Positions 1 through 5,726 of a DNA stretch of 34,537 nucleotides are shown here, piece by piece. How positions within the stretch are numbered: the stretch's first letter is position 1; every line of letters begins with the position of its first letter. Position numbers and translations under genes: made by a program. Source of the DNA: a virus; the IMG/VR virus record IMGVR_UViG_3300000228_000023, positions 108 through 34,644 of that record, one strand, 5' to 3'. The notes beneath the pieces were generated by a model. The model saw only the letters and a list, made by a program, of their open reading frames with translations. It ran no database searches and had not been told where the DNA came from.

Positions 1-100
1 GCCATAGCCATAGCCAGAGCCAGAGCCATCGCCATAGCCATAGCCAGAGCCAGAGCCAGAGCCAGAGCCATAGCCAGAGCCATCGTTAACTGTATCAGTC
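1..100. repeat. Hexanucleotide GGC-NNT repeat, left end
   Basis: From base 1 to about 83 the plus strand repeats GCC followed by ATA, AGA or ATC with a perfect 6-base period and no indels. The same repeat fills 34413-34537. It is coding on the minus strand, so copy-number changes add or remove dipeptides without breaking the frame. Confidence 0.9.
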
Positions 101-102
101 AT
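1..102 (-). CDS. Gly-X dipeptide repeat protein, N-terminal part (continues past the window edge)
   Basis: Start ATG at 100-102 is preceded by AGAGGG six bases upstream, just past the stop of the gene at 112-450. The product begins MTDTVND and then alternates glycine with Ser, Tyr or Asp up to the window edge. Every glycine codon is GGC and every partner codon is TCT, TAT or GAT, so the DNA is a strict hexanucleotide repeat. The reading frame is open at base 1. The matching C-terminal end, with a stop codon, is at the right end of the window (34410-34537). Joining the ends on their shared 11 bases would give about 72 residues, but the true copy number is unknown because assemblers collapse such repeats. 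There is no signal peptide and the function is unknown. A flexible linker-like, adhesive or phase-separating protein is possible. Confidence 0.7.
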   Translation of the reverse strand, partial: MTDTVNDGSGYGSGSGSGSGYGYGDGSGSGYGYG

Positions 103-111
103 AAAACCCTC

Positions 112-450
112 TTAGTTTTTCCACGGTGTAACAGATAAGATCTTTTCAATGGCAACATCTGAGCAGTAGATAATTTCAAATCCTTGAGGTGAAACAATTT
201 CTGTCTTCGAGATTTCTTCTCCAAATTTGTTGGTATAAGCATTTGATGGACCAGATGCACCAACCTGTGAAAGACTGGCCCCTGACCACTGCCAAAGACG
301 ACGACTTTTTAACAAGGTAACAGTATCACCGATTCTTGAATCCATTAATCCAAAATGAACCCCTGACGAATGCGATCTAACGATAACATAAGGTAGTGGC
401 ATTTTTTTTACGAATTTCTTTTTTACAACTTTTTTCTTAGCTTTTTTCAC
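112..450 (-). CDS. DUF6948-like phage protein with lysine-rich N-terminus
   Basis: 112 aa. The start is GTG at 448-450 with a strong GGGGAG Shine-Dalgarno site. Residues 1-16 are almost all Lys and Val, followed by MPLPYVIVRSHSSGVHFG and then the pattern RRLWQWSGASLSQ. This matches from memory the small phage family DUF6948, in which a conserved YVIVRT-GVH-G start leads into an R-R-W-W-GA-LSQ core. The family has no assigned function that I know of. The basic tail could contact nucleic acid, which is inference. The gene precedes the Gly-rich repeat gene by 9 bases and is probably in the same operon. A 16-base inverted repeat (TTCGGA-TTAT-TCCGAA, 472-487) lies in its 5' leader. Confidence 0.8.
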   Translation of the reverse strand: MKKAKKKVVKKKFVKKMPLPYVIVRSHSSGVHFGLMDSRIGDTVTLLKSRRLWQWSGASLSQVGASGPSNAYTNKFGEEISKTEIVSPQGFEIIYCSDVAIEKILSVTPWKN

Positions 451-471
451 AAACTCCCCTTTGCGTTTTGT

Positions 472-487
472 TTCGGATTATTCCGAA
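472..487. promoter_or_regulatory. Short perfect inverted repeat in the leader of the DUF6948-like gene
   Basis: TTCGGA, a 4-base spacer TTAT, then TCCGAA lies about 22 bases upstream of the GTG start at 450. No U-tract follows on the minus strand, so it is not an obvious terminator. It could be an operator or a small mRNA hairpin. Confidence 0.3.
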
Positions 488-561
488 TTTTTTAATATTT
501 TTTAAAATGCCGTTTCTTTTCCATTTTATTACGCCCTCTTAAGCCACGGCAAAACATAAAT

Positions 562-1008
562 CTAGTGGCGGTCTACGTTATTTAAAAAATTATGATCCTT
601 CATCATCTCTTTTACGTCACTAGGCTCTACTGTGTCCTTAACGACGTATTTTGCTTGAGAAACATTTTCAACCTTTACAGACTTTCTATCTAGCGATGCT
701 TGAATTTTAAGAAGTTCACTAATGGCTTTTGTTGCCTCTATTTCCGTGATGTCTAAAATAGTAGCCTTTCTTTTAATGATACCCTCTAAAAAACTAAGAA
801 ACTGAGTTTCCGTTCTAGAAATCCTGTCTAGCATCAAAGATATTTCTTTCTTTTGAAAATCAGTGGCCAGAGGCTCAGAGCAATCAACAGGGTTGGCTTC
901 AGCCTCAATATCAATAATTCTTTTAAATTTATCTGAAAACGACTTAGGCACAAGAGTTAACGATCTTCTGATTACTGTTTTATTGGCCATAGCCCTTAAG
1001 TGTGACAT
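562..1008 (-). CDS. Hypothetical protein (alpha-helical)
   Basis: 148 aa from the ATG at 1006-1008, chosen because AGGA lies 7 bases upstream. An in-frame ATG two codons earlier has only 1 base of spacing. A third candidate, beginning MANK, lies a few codons inside. The product is Lys/Glu-rich and mostly helical by composition, and I do not recognise a family. The start lies inside the decayed 24-base repeat of the upstream gene (1018-1224), so this start region seems to derive from repeat DNA. The stop at 562 is followed by about 110 bases before the next gene. It belongs to the minus-strand accessory operon. Confidence 0.6.
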   Translation of the reverse strand: MSHLRAMANKTVIRRSLTLVPKSFSDKFKRIIDIEAEANPVDCSEPLATDFQKKEISLMLDRISRTETQFLSFLEGIIKRKATILDITEIEATKAISELLKIQASLDRKSVKVENVSQAKYVVKDTVEPSDVKEMMKDHNFLNNVDRH

Positions 1009-1108
1009 TGTCATGTCCTACAAGTGTGGCATTACCATGTCATCAAGCTTGGTATTATCATGTCCTACAAGTCTAGCATTGTCATAACCTACAAGTGTGG
1101 CATTGTCA
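977..1108 (-). repeat. 24-base tandem repeat, about five degenerate copies
   Basis: Five units of the form TATGACAATGCCACACTTGT plus AGGN follow one another on the minus strand. Unit 3 is 23 bases long and causes a frameshift. Units 4 and 5 lie beyond the frame break, covering the gene's stop codon and the start of the next gene. Confidence 0.75.
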
Positions 1109-1224
1109 TAATTTACTCTTACTCTAATTAATGAATCTGTCCTTATTTCAATAACCGTAAACTCTTCAAATGATGGATCAAGTGTGTCTAGCTCTTCTTG
1201 TGATTCAATTACAATCGTTTTCAT
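1018..1224 (-). CDS. Truncated YDNATLVG octapeptide-repeat protein
   Basis: 68 aa. GAGGTT precedes the ATG at 1222-1224. Residues 1-37 (MKTIVIESQEELDTL..., then FTVIEIRTDS) form a cap. The rest is tandem octapeptides: YDNATLVG, YDNARLVG, HDNTKLDD. Phage and bacterial proteins with many AYGNATV-type repeats begin with a very similar cap and are predicted to be beta-solenoids. Here only about three units are read, because copy 3 has lost one base and the frame runs to TAG at 1018. The DNA repeat continues past the stop for two more units (to about 977). The gene looks like a decayed member, though the short product may still fold. It follows an intrinsic-terminator-like hairpin. Confidence 0.6.
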   Translation of the reverse strand: MKTIVIESQEELDTLDPSFEEFTVIEIRTDSLIRVRVNYDNATLVGYDNARLVGHDNTKLDDMVMPHL

Positions 1225-1237
1225 TTTAACCTCAAAT

Positions 1238-1281
1238 AAAAAAAGCCCAAGGATCTAGCTGTGGGGCTAAAAACTTGGGCC
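1238..1281 (-). terminator. Intrinsic terminator or attenuator immediately before a Shine-Dalgarno site
   Basis: On the minus strand GCCCAAG (1280-1274) pairs with CTTGGGC (1251-1245), followed by seven T. The 22-base loop contains a smaller stem, TAGC/GCTA. The run of T is followed after five bases by the Shine-Dalgarno site of the gene starting at 1224. No promoter fits between them, so that gene must be reached by readthrough. Confidence 0.7.
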
Positions 1282-1340
1282 ATATCTTAAGTCGTAAACA
1301 GCGACTTAATTACTTATTGTTTTTATCTTCCCACAAAGAT
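1238..1340 (-). ncRNA. Structured leader RNA or small RNA candidate
   Basis: Downstream of a candidate promoter (1346-1373) the minus-strand transcript could form three hairpins in a row: ATCTT/AAGAT (1340-1325), a perfect 8-bp TTAAGTCG/CGACTTAA stem with a 7-base loop (1309-1287), and the terminator stem (1281-1245) with T7. This is the layout of a terminated small RNA or of a riboswitch-like attenuator for 1018-1224. I do not recognise a known RNA family. Confidence 0.4.
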
Positions 1341-1345
1341 GCCTT

Positions 1346-1373
1346 GTTTTAGCATATTGGTAGAAATTATCAA
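1346..1373 (-). promoter_or_regulatory. Candidate sigma70-type promoter
   Basis: On the minus strand TTGATA (1373-1368), a 16-base spacer, then TAAAAC (1351-1346). It would start the structured leader near 1339. The -35 is close to consensus and the -10 is weaker. Confidence 0.35.
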
Positions 1374-1391
1374 TTTAATTTTTATTTTATT

Positions 1392-1423
1392 TTATAACTA
1401 TTAATATTTTACAATAGTTATAA
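1392..1423. other. 11-bp AT-rich inverted repeat over a stop codon
   Basis: TTATAACTATT (1392-1402), a 10-base loop, then AATAGTTATAA (1413-1423) is perfect. It spans the stop of the gene at 1401-1598. The sequence after it on the minus strand is A-rich, so it does not look like an intrinsic terminator. It may be an mRNA 3' stem or a protein-binding site. Confidence 0.4.
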
Positions 1424-1598
1424 GCTTTCGTGTGCAGTCATGTACCGCCTTCTTTTCGGTATCATAATGGAGTCTTGATAAGTGCCTGTTTCTTTGATGA
1501 AACTCAATAAGGCAGTAATGCAAAAATTCCTGCATCTTTTTTAGTCTTAATTCCTCAATCTCTGTCGGGTCAGTAGTAAGTAGGAATAAAAACGACAT
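1401..1598 (-). CDS. Small hypothetical protein
   Basis: 65 aa. The ATG at 1596-1598 follows the stop of the metallopeptidase gene by three bases, so translation is probably coupled. The Shine-Dalgarno site is weak. The product has a short hydrophobic start (MSFLFLL) and a charged helical middle rich in His, Arg and Glu. I do not recognise a family. Confidence 0.5.
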   Translation of the reverse strand: MSFLFLLTTDPTEIEELRLKKMQEFLHYCLIEFHQRNRHLSRLHYDTEKKAVHDCTRKLITIVKY

Positions 1599-1601
1599 TG
1601 C

Positions 1602-1898
1602 TCATTTTTTAACAGAATCAAAAAAAGTATTAGCAAGTGTTTCACATAGAATTTCTTGCATCTCACTAGAGATAACCTGATTCAACCCAGCAATATACAT
1701 TCCAACATGACAAATCTCATGAAGGTACGTGATATACATATCCTCTTTGCTCATATTATTTGAGATAATAATAGATTTTCTTGTGAAATTCATCCCTCCC
1801 ATAACTCCAACTCCAATCTCTTTTTCAATAGCTTCTTTGCTAACAACTTTGACTGTAAATTTTCGCCCAAGAATTGTTACTGATTTTGGAATTTTCAT
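1602..1898 (-). CDS. HExxH zinc metallopeptidase (ImmA/IrrE-like small phage protein)
   Basis: 98 aa. I place the start at MKIPKSV (ATG 1896-1898), because it overlaps the upstream stop as ATGA and has AAGGA about 10 bases before it. A longer start at 1922 has no good Shine-Dalgarno site. The motif YLHEICHVGMYIAG near residues 56-69 contains HExxH, with Glu residues about 20 positions later (SSEMQEILCETLAN) as in gluzincin-type small peptidases. Similar short phage proteins begin with MKIPK-I-G and end with E-LA-, and some are annotated as ImmA/IrrE-like. ImmA-type enzymes cleave phage repressors, but no target is visible here. It is coupled to the metallophosphoesterase gene. Confidence 0.75.
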   Translation of the reverse strand: MKIPKSVTILGRKFTVKVVSKEAIEKEIGVGVMGGMNFTRKSIIISNNMSKEDMYITYLHEICHVGMYIAGLNQVISSEMQEILCETLANTFFDSVKK

Positions 1899-2857
1899 AA
1901 ATTTATTGTCCTTGGTCCCCATTGATCAACCCAGCCGAACCCTAGTTGATAGTTTGCTAATTTTGAAGATGTGTACGAAAGAGCCTTTGCCTCAATATCA
2001 CCAAGAAAGCCACAAGACATTTCAAAAATATTTTGGCCGTGAACTCTTCGATTTTGAACGTATAGTTTGTGGTCATGTCCATGGATAACGTGCTTAAGGT
2101 AGAAATCTTTATGCGCTCCGCTCCCTAGGAATCCGTGAGTAAAAAGAATACCGCCTATTTCAACTTCTTTTCGATGGTCAAACCCAGTGGTGACGTTTTT
2201 AAATGTAAATAACTCTTGAAAATATTTTTCAATCCAGTGCTCAACTATTGGCAGGCTTTCTAGTGTTCTCTTAAGGGCTCTTATATCATGATTTCCGAGT
2301 AGTTGATATTTCTTGGCACTGGGGCATATTTCATGAAGCCTTGACCACATCTCTCGGGCCATGCCTATCCCTAACTCTTCTTCTTGTTTAGGGGTGTAGA
2401 CATTGTGTGATCGTGGGAACTTTGAGGCTGCATAGCAATCGAGCAAGTCTCCCACCTGTATGATATGGTCTGGCTGATGAATTTGTGCAAACTCATAAAG
2501 CTTTTCCATTGCCTTCATATTTGTAAAAGGAAAATGTGTGTCGCCAATACAGAGAATCTTTGGGAACACAATACCAGCAAGAGGAACCCGAGGAACATAC
2601 TCGGTCACAACTTTCTCAACATCCTTTCTAAATATTTCGTTAGTTATTTTTTCTCTTTTATGGGTAAACAGGTCTCTACGAGAGATGGGCTCTAGGCTCG
2701 CTGCAGACATTAGCTTTTCAAACCCTATTGTCTGAATAGTCCAATTGCTCGCCCCTGCGGATTCAAGTTCCATTCGTAAAGGTGGCCGACCATATTCCGC
2801 ATTAAGCTCTTTAATTAGTCTTACTATTTCGTGAAGGTCTTTGATCTTTTTATTCAT
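1895..2857 (-). CDS. Calcineurin-like metallophosphoesterase with N-terminal HARE-like repeat
   Basis: 320 aa. AAGGATGATTA precedes the ATG at 2855-2857. The metal-binding motifs are in the canonical order: GDTH (105-108), GDLLD (136-140), GNHD (188-191), THG (240-242) and GHDH (260-263), so a two-metal phosphoesterase active site is complete. Residues about 8-55 read GRPPLRMELESAGASN...FEKLMSAASL, which fits the homing-endonuclease-associated repeat pattern (G-x-P-P-x-x-x-E-L...S...I...F....L..A). That would make this a DNA-binding domain fused to a phosphatase or nuclease. Phage members include protein phosphatases and DNA-end nucleases, and the substrate cannot be told here. It lies between the methyltransferase and the metallopeptidase. 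Confidence 0.88.
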   Translation of the reverse strand: MNKKIKDLHEIVRLIKELNAEYGRPPLRMELESAGASNWTIQTIGFEKLMSAASLEPISRRDLFTHKREKITNEIFRKDVEKVVTEYVPRVPLAGIVFPKILCIGDTHFPFTNMKAMEKLYEFAQIHQPDHIIQVGDLLDCYAASKFPRSHNVYTPKQEEELGIGMAREMWSRLHEICPSAKKYQLLGNHDIRALKRTLESLPIVEHWIEKYFQELFTFKNVTTGFDHRKEVEIGGILFTHGFLGSGAHKDFYLKHVIHGHDHKLYVQNRRVHGQNIFEMSCGFLGDIEAKALSYTSSKLANYQLGFGWVDQWGPRTINL

Positions 2858-2903
2858 TAATCATCCTTGATAGTAATAGGATGATTTTAAAAATGCTTAA
2901 TGT

Positions 2904-3590
2904 CTAGTGGGTGGGATAGTTAAAATCAAGAAGTGACGTCTGCGTAAAATTTTTATCATCAAGTCTTTCTTGTGCGGTCTTAAAATACTTTTCACTTAAC
3001 TCAAATCCGATAAATTGCCTTCCTTTTTGTTTTGCCGCAACACCCGTAGACCCACTTCCCATTGTAAAGTCAATAACAACCTCGCTTGGCTCACTTGACT
3101 TCACTATTAAATATTCAAGAAGATCAACAGGCTTTTCTGTAGGGTGATTTTCGTTTTTTGTTTTATTGAATTTTAAAATATTTGAATCCCTGCCATTTCT
3201 AAGGTCTCTTTTCCCCTTTGTTGCATATATAATCATTTCATACTTAGGAGCATAGTCGCCAAAAAGATCACCCATGGACGTGTTATTTTTCTCCCATATT
3301 AGAATGTTTTTGAAAGTAAAATGCTTTTCAATAGATTGCTTAAAAAGGTCTATCATGTGAAAGCTGCAAAAAAAATAAAGGTGTCGATCGTTTTTAATGA
3401 CGCGGCTTACCTCCATCATAAAATCATCATCAAGAAAAAATGAATCATCCTGACAAATCTTTTCATACTTTTCTTTCCTATAATTTGACTGGTAATCCAT
3501 CCCATAGGGAGGATCACATAAAACAAGGTCAATAGAACTATCCTTTAGTTTCTTGATACCTTTCTTACAGTCTTCATTGAAAATATTCAT
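2904..3590 (-). CDS. DNA methyltransferase, N6-adenine or N4-cytosine type (beta order)
   Basis: 228 aa from ATG 3588-3590, which has AAAAGGA well placed. A longer open frame to 3656 lacks support. The catalytic motif DPPYG is at 26-30 and the AdoMet-binding motif FTMGSGSTG is at 175-183. Catalytic-before-binding is the beta-class order. HPTEKPVDLLEY (139-150) is the usual segment just before the AdoMet motif. All key residues are present, so the enzyme should be active. The recognition site is unknown. No restriction endonuclease gene is visible nearby, so it is probably an orphan enzyme that protects phage DNA. It is the first large gene of the leftward operon. Confidence 0.92.
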   Translation of the reverse strand: MNIFNEDCKKGIKKLKDSSIDLVLCDPPYGMDYQSNYRKEKYEKICQDDSFFLDDDFMMEVSRVIKNDRHLYFFCSFHMIDLFKQSIEKHFTFKNILIWEKNNTSMGDLFGDYAPKYEMIIYATKGKRDLRNGRDSNILKFNKTKNENHPTEKPVDLLEYLIVKSSEPSEVVIDFTMGSGSTGVAAKQKGRQFIGFELSEKYFKTAQERLDDKNFTQTSLLDFNYPTH

Positions 3591-3687
3591 CACTTTTCCT
3601 TTTAAATAAATGCTTCTTGGTGAGAAGGTATGAGAAGAGAGATAAGATGAAAACAAACCATGTAAAATTAATACTGATTTTATTCAT
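3574..3687 (-). CDS. Small single-pass membrane protein (mini-ORF)
   Basis: 37 aa, overlapping the methyltransferase start by 17 bases. It begins MNKISINFTW, followed by a hydrophobic stretch (FVFILSLFSYLL) and a basic tail (TKKHLFKRKS), which is an inner-membrane signal-anchor layout. AGGCGG and AGG lie just upstream. Two similar tiny membrane ORFs occur at 6830-6943 and 6924-7016. Function unknown. A holin-like, superinfection or regulatory role is only a guess. Confidence 0.4.
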   Translation of the reverse strand: MNKISINFTWFVFILSLFSYLLTKKHLFKRKSDEYFQ

Positions 3688-3814
3688 CCTGTCCGCCTAA
3701 TCCTCCCATTCACCTAAAGCTTGTATGCTTCTCGGAGCCGAAGTTTAATCGTTCATTTCGTGATAGCGCCCTCAACCGTGTGCGACCTTTCCAATTGGCA
3801 AAGAGAGACGAGAA

Positions 3815-3901
3815 ATGAAAATCCGTCAGGGCCGCTCTAGAAATTTAGAGGCATGGTTAAAACATGAAAATACGCATGACGCATATGGTACCAATATGTG
3901 A
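3815..3901 (+). CDS. Possible 28-codon peptide in the control region
   Basis: ATG at 3815 with a purine-rich GAGAGACGAGAA upstream. The peptide begins MKIRQGRSRNLEAWLKH and stops at 3899-3901. It is basic and helical. The frame crosses the operator-like palindromes, so it may be a chance frame. Low confidence. Confidence 0.2.
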   Translation: MKIRQGRSRNLEAWLKHENTHDAYGTNM

Positions 3902-3940
3902 CTGTACTAATATCGTACTTTACTAATTTAGTACTATAAT
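3887..3940 (+). promoter_or_regulatory. Operator-like GTAC palindromes with a -10 box for the rightward operon
   Basis: Within 48 bases GTAC occurs four times: inside TGGTACCA (3887-3894), at both ends of GTACTAATATCGTAC (3904-3918), and at 3931-3934 overlapping the perfect 13-base palindrome TACTAATTTAGTA (3921-3933). The palindrome centres are about 16-17 bases apart. TATAAT follows at 3935-3940, 52 bases before the ATG at 3992. No good -35 hexamer is seen. Repressor sites covering a promoter are the simplest reading, with the XRE protein at 6424-6840 as the candidate binder. Confidence 0.4.
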
Positions 3941-3991
3941 TATTTTCACACCCCTGTTGATTTAAAGATTAAAAACCCCTAGTCTTCAATC

Positions 3992-4588
3992 ATGACAAAC
4001 GAAATGAAGCCTCTAACTACATTCCTAAACCACTGGGGTGACTCTAAATCCCTTAGTAACATGAAAGAGAAAACCCCTTTAGTGGAGCAAGCTGAGATTC
4101 AAAACCACTTGAAGTATCTAACTCAGCTATTTGATCGTGGGCCAGTTGAAGGGAAGTTTGATTTCTGGGCAAAGCTGATTCATGAAAAAGGGTATAGCTC
4201 TAAACAGGTAGGGGAAGTTATTAAAACAATCCCCGAGAGGTGCGAGAGGTTCCCTTCATTAAGCGAGATTCTGGCCTTCTTAAAGCCCTTTAAAACGACT
4301 TTTAGACGAGATGATATAGAAGTTAACAAGGACGCAGCAGAAGCGGCTAAAATCAAAGAAGAATGGCTTAAAATCATGGATCAAGAAACGCTCGACAAGA
4401 TGACCTTGAGTTATTGCAAGAACGTCCTTGGCATAACCCCAAGAGAACTTCAGTTAAACGGTCTAACTGGAAAGGCCTATGAAATGCTTGTTTTGCTTGA
4501 TTGGAAGCGGTCAGGCTTTGGAAATGCAGAAGCAATACTTAGACAGGGCAAGATTTCGCAATCTCGTGTAGATACACAAAAAACCTGA
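3992..4588 (+). CDS. Early protein, possibly replication-related
   Basis: 198 aa, first gene of the rightward operon. The ATG at 3992 is the first in the frame and has no clear Shine-Dalgarno site, and in-frame ATGs at 4004 and 4061 also lack one. The segment WAKLIHEKGYSSKQVGEVIK and then RFPSLSEILAFL has the shape seen in phage helicase-loader and replication-accessory proteins (a helical repeat ending in FPS-x-x-E). I do not recognise a definite family. The region after residue 110 is helical and charged. First position in the early operon fits a replication role, but this is inference. Confidence 0.7.
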   Translation: MTNEMKPLTTFLNHWGDSKSLSNMKEKTPLVEQAEIQNHLKYLTQLFDRGPVEGKFDFWAKLIHEKGYSSKQVGEVIKTIPERCERFPSLSEILAFLKPFKTTFRRDDIEVNKDAAEAAKIKEEWLKIMDQETLDKMTLSYCKNVLGITPRELQLNGLTGKAYEMLVLLDWKRSGFGNAEAILRQGKISQSRVDTQKT

Positions 4589-4615
4589 ATTTTTTACATA
4601 ACAAGATAAATTCTA

Positions 4616-4643
4616 TCGACAAATTTAATTAATCTGTTAGTAT
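4616..4643 (+). promoter_or_regulatory. Candidate promoter
   Basis: TCGACA (4616-4621), a 16-base spacer, then TAGTAT (4638-4643) lies about 28 bases upstream of the gene at 4671. It may give separate expression of the small-gene cluster. Confidence 0.3.
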
Positions 4644-4670
4644 CCAAGTACACCAACACGAGGAGGATTT

Positions 4671-4850
4671 ATGAAACCAGTATCTTTTAAAAAGTTAAAC
4701 CAAATTATTGACTCTCTTAACTCTTCTAATGAAAGACTTATTGTGCTTTTGACAGACGGAAGAGATTTGAGGGTTAAAGATTGGGAAGTTTTTTTCAAAA
4801 AATGTAAGACGTGTATCACGCTAACTCAATACATTTCTCAAAACATTTAA
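4671..4850 (+). CDS. Small hypothetical protein
   Basis: 59 aa. One of the strongest Shine-Dalgarno sites in the window (AGGAGG) lies 5 bases before the ATG. The product starts MKPVSFKKLNQIIDSL, continues with RLIVLLTDGRDLRVKDW and ends with a CKTC pair. The L-x-T-DGR pattern suggests a small beta-alpha fold. I do not recognise a family. The stop is 9 bases before the next gene, whose Shine-Dalgarno site overlaps the end region. Confidence 0.7.
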   Translation: MKPVSFKKLNQIIDSLNSSNERLIVLLTDGRDLRVKDWEVFFKKCKTCITLTQYISQNI

Positions 4851-4859
4851 GGATATTTT

Positions 4860-5300
4860 ATGATTGTAGAAATTAGCTATAAGTATTCTTCTGGAAAAAA
4901 TGAATGGCTTGAACAGAATGGCTATGCCGGTAATGAATGGGATTCTAAGAAATATATTGGCCCTATTAAAAATGTACCAATTGAAATCTTAAATAAAAAA
5001 GAAGTTTTTTATTTTTACTTTTTCAGTAACAGCCAAGATGAGTTTTCTTCTGTGTCAACACTCTTGGCCATGTCTGATAATTTAAAAAAGAGCGATTTTG
5101 CCAAGGCGAGCCAGAGGGAGACACCTATTCATATCCATATCCATTCTCCTGAGCTTTCTTTCTTTAATAAGGTTGACTGGATAGAAGACGCATGCATCAA
5201 TATGCTTCAAGGGCTGCTTGATGATGGATTTAGGATAATTGCCGGGATCTTAAGGGCTGGTCAAAGAAGACCTGATTACGTATTAGGCAAAAGGGTTTGA
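4860..5300 (+). CDS. Hypothetical protein
   Basis: 146 aa. AAGGA precedes the ATG at 4860. The product is rich in aromatic residues (EVFYFYFFSN), has an IHIHIHS alternation near residue 92 and a helical C-terminal third. There are no cysteines in recognisable zinc patterns and no membrane segment. No family recognised. It lies between two small genes in the early operon and ends one base before the next ATG, so expression is coupled. Confidence 0.7.
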   Translation: MIVEISYKYSSGKNEWLEQNGYAGNEWDSKKYIGPIKNVPIEILNKKEVFYFYFFSNSQDEFSSVSTLLAMSDNLKKSDFAKASQRETPIHIHIHSPELSFFNKVDWIEDACINMLQGLLDDGFRIIAGILRAGQRRPDYVLGKRV

Positions 5301-5301
5301 A

Positions 5302-5559
5302 ATGAGTTCTTATAACGAAATTTTTAGATCATTTATTGATGCGATCGATCCTGCAAACAAATTATTTTCAATTTACGCTATTGAAGAATTTACAATGAGT
5401 GTACAAAAAATATGCGAGACAACATCAGAAGAGATAGGGATATGCATTGTTTTAGGCTTAAGGAATTCCCTTAGGTATTGCCCTGTTCTTGATATTAGTT
5501 TTAAGAATCTTAAAATTGTCTTAATTAATGACTCCGCAAAACAAGAGGTCGAAGTATGA
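5302..5559 (+). CDS. Small hypothetical protein
   Basis: 85 aa, starting one base after the upstream stop. The composition alternates helical (IFRSFIDAID) and beta-like (NLKIVLIND) segments, and two cysteines are present. Its stop overlaps the start of the zinc-finger-like gene at 5556 as ATGA. No family recognised. Confidence 0.65.
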   Translation: MSSYNEIFRSFIDAIDPANKLFSIYAIEEFTMSVQKICETTSEEIGICIVLGLRNSLRYCPVLDISFKNLKIVLINDSAKQEVEV

Positions 5560-5726
5560 CTGAGATGATTTACTGCTCTATATGTAGAGAGTTTTTTGAG
5601 TGTCATGGAAACGATTCTTGCGTTTGCCCTCACAATAAAAAAAAAGAATTAAAAAAACTAGATTTTGCCATCGGTGAACTCATGATAAAGGGAGTGTTGA
5701 ATGAATCTTGCCCAGAAAATGATTAA
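5556..5726 (+). CDS. Small Cys/His-rich (zinc-finger-like) protein
   Basis: 56 aa. It starts in an ATGA overlap with the upstream gene and has AGAGG seven bases upstream. The N-terminal half reads YCSICREFFECHGNDSCVC followed by PH: CxxC, then Cys-His, then CxC and His, enough for one or two zinc sites. The C-terminal half is a Lys-rich helix. The last 26 bases overlap the ERF gene, which starts inside it. Similar tiny zinc-ribbon proteins are common in phage early operons. Function unknown. Confidence 0.6.
   Translation: MTEMIYCSICREFFECHGNDSCVCPHNKKKELKKLDFAIGELMIKGVLNESCPEND

Larger units (their letters stand above)
3688..3991. promoter_or_regulatory. Divergent control region between the leftward and rightward operons
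   Basis: About 300 bases separate the divergent operons. I see one doubtful 28-codon ORF (3815-3901), direct repeats of ACGCAT (about 3872-3884), a cluster of GTAC-cored palindromes (3887-3934) and a TATAAT (3935-3940). No tRNA fold was found. This is where I would expect the early promoter, the operators and possibly the replication origin. Confidence 0.5.

Noticed and set aside
1-100. The end repeats considered as a CRISPR array or as terminal repeats of a linear phage.
   Set aside because: The 6-base period has no spacers and the repeat lies in a coding frame with a start on one side and a stop on the other, so a split gene explains it better.
492-557. A 21-codon basic frame on the minus strand between the genes at 562 and 450, with a shorter 10-codon start that has AGAGGG upstream.
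   Set aside because: Too short, with a very biased Lys/Arg composition from A-rich leader DNA and no coupling to a neighbour.
3688-3860. Possible tRNA or structured RNA in the GC-richer part of the control region.
   Set aside because: No cloverleaf with a proper TpsiC arm and acceptor stem could be built by eye.
3887-3894. The 8-base palindrome TGGTACCA occurs here and again at 30030-30037 near the late promoter, suggesting a shared operator.
   Set aside because: The same 8-mer also occurs inside the tape measure gene (17455-17462) and the flanks do not match, so sharing by chance is likely. Only the local cluster at 3887-3934 is kept.
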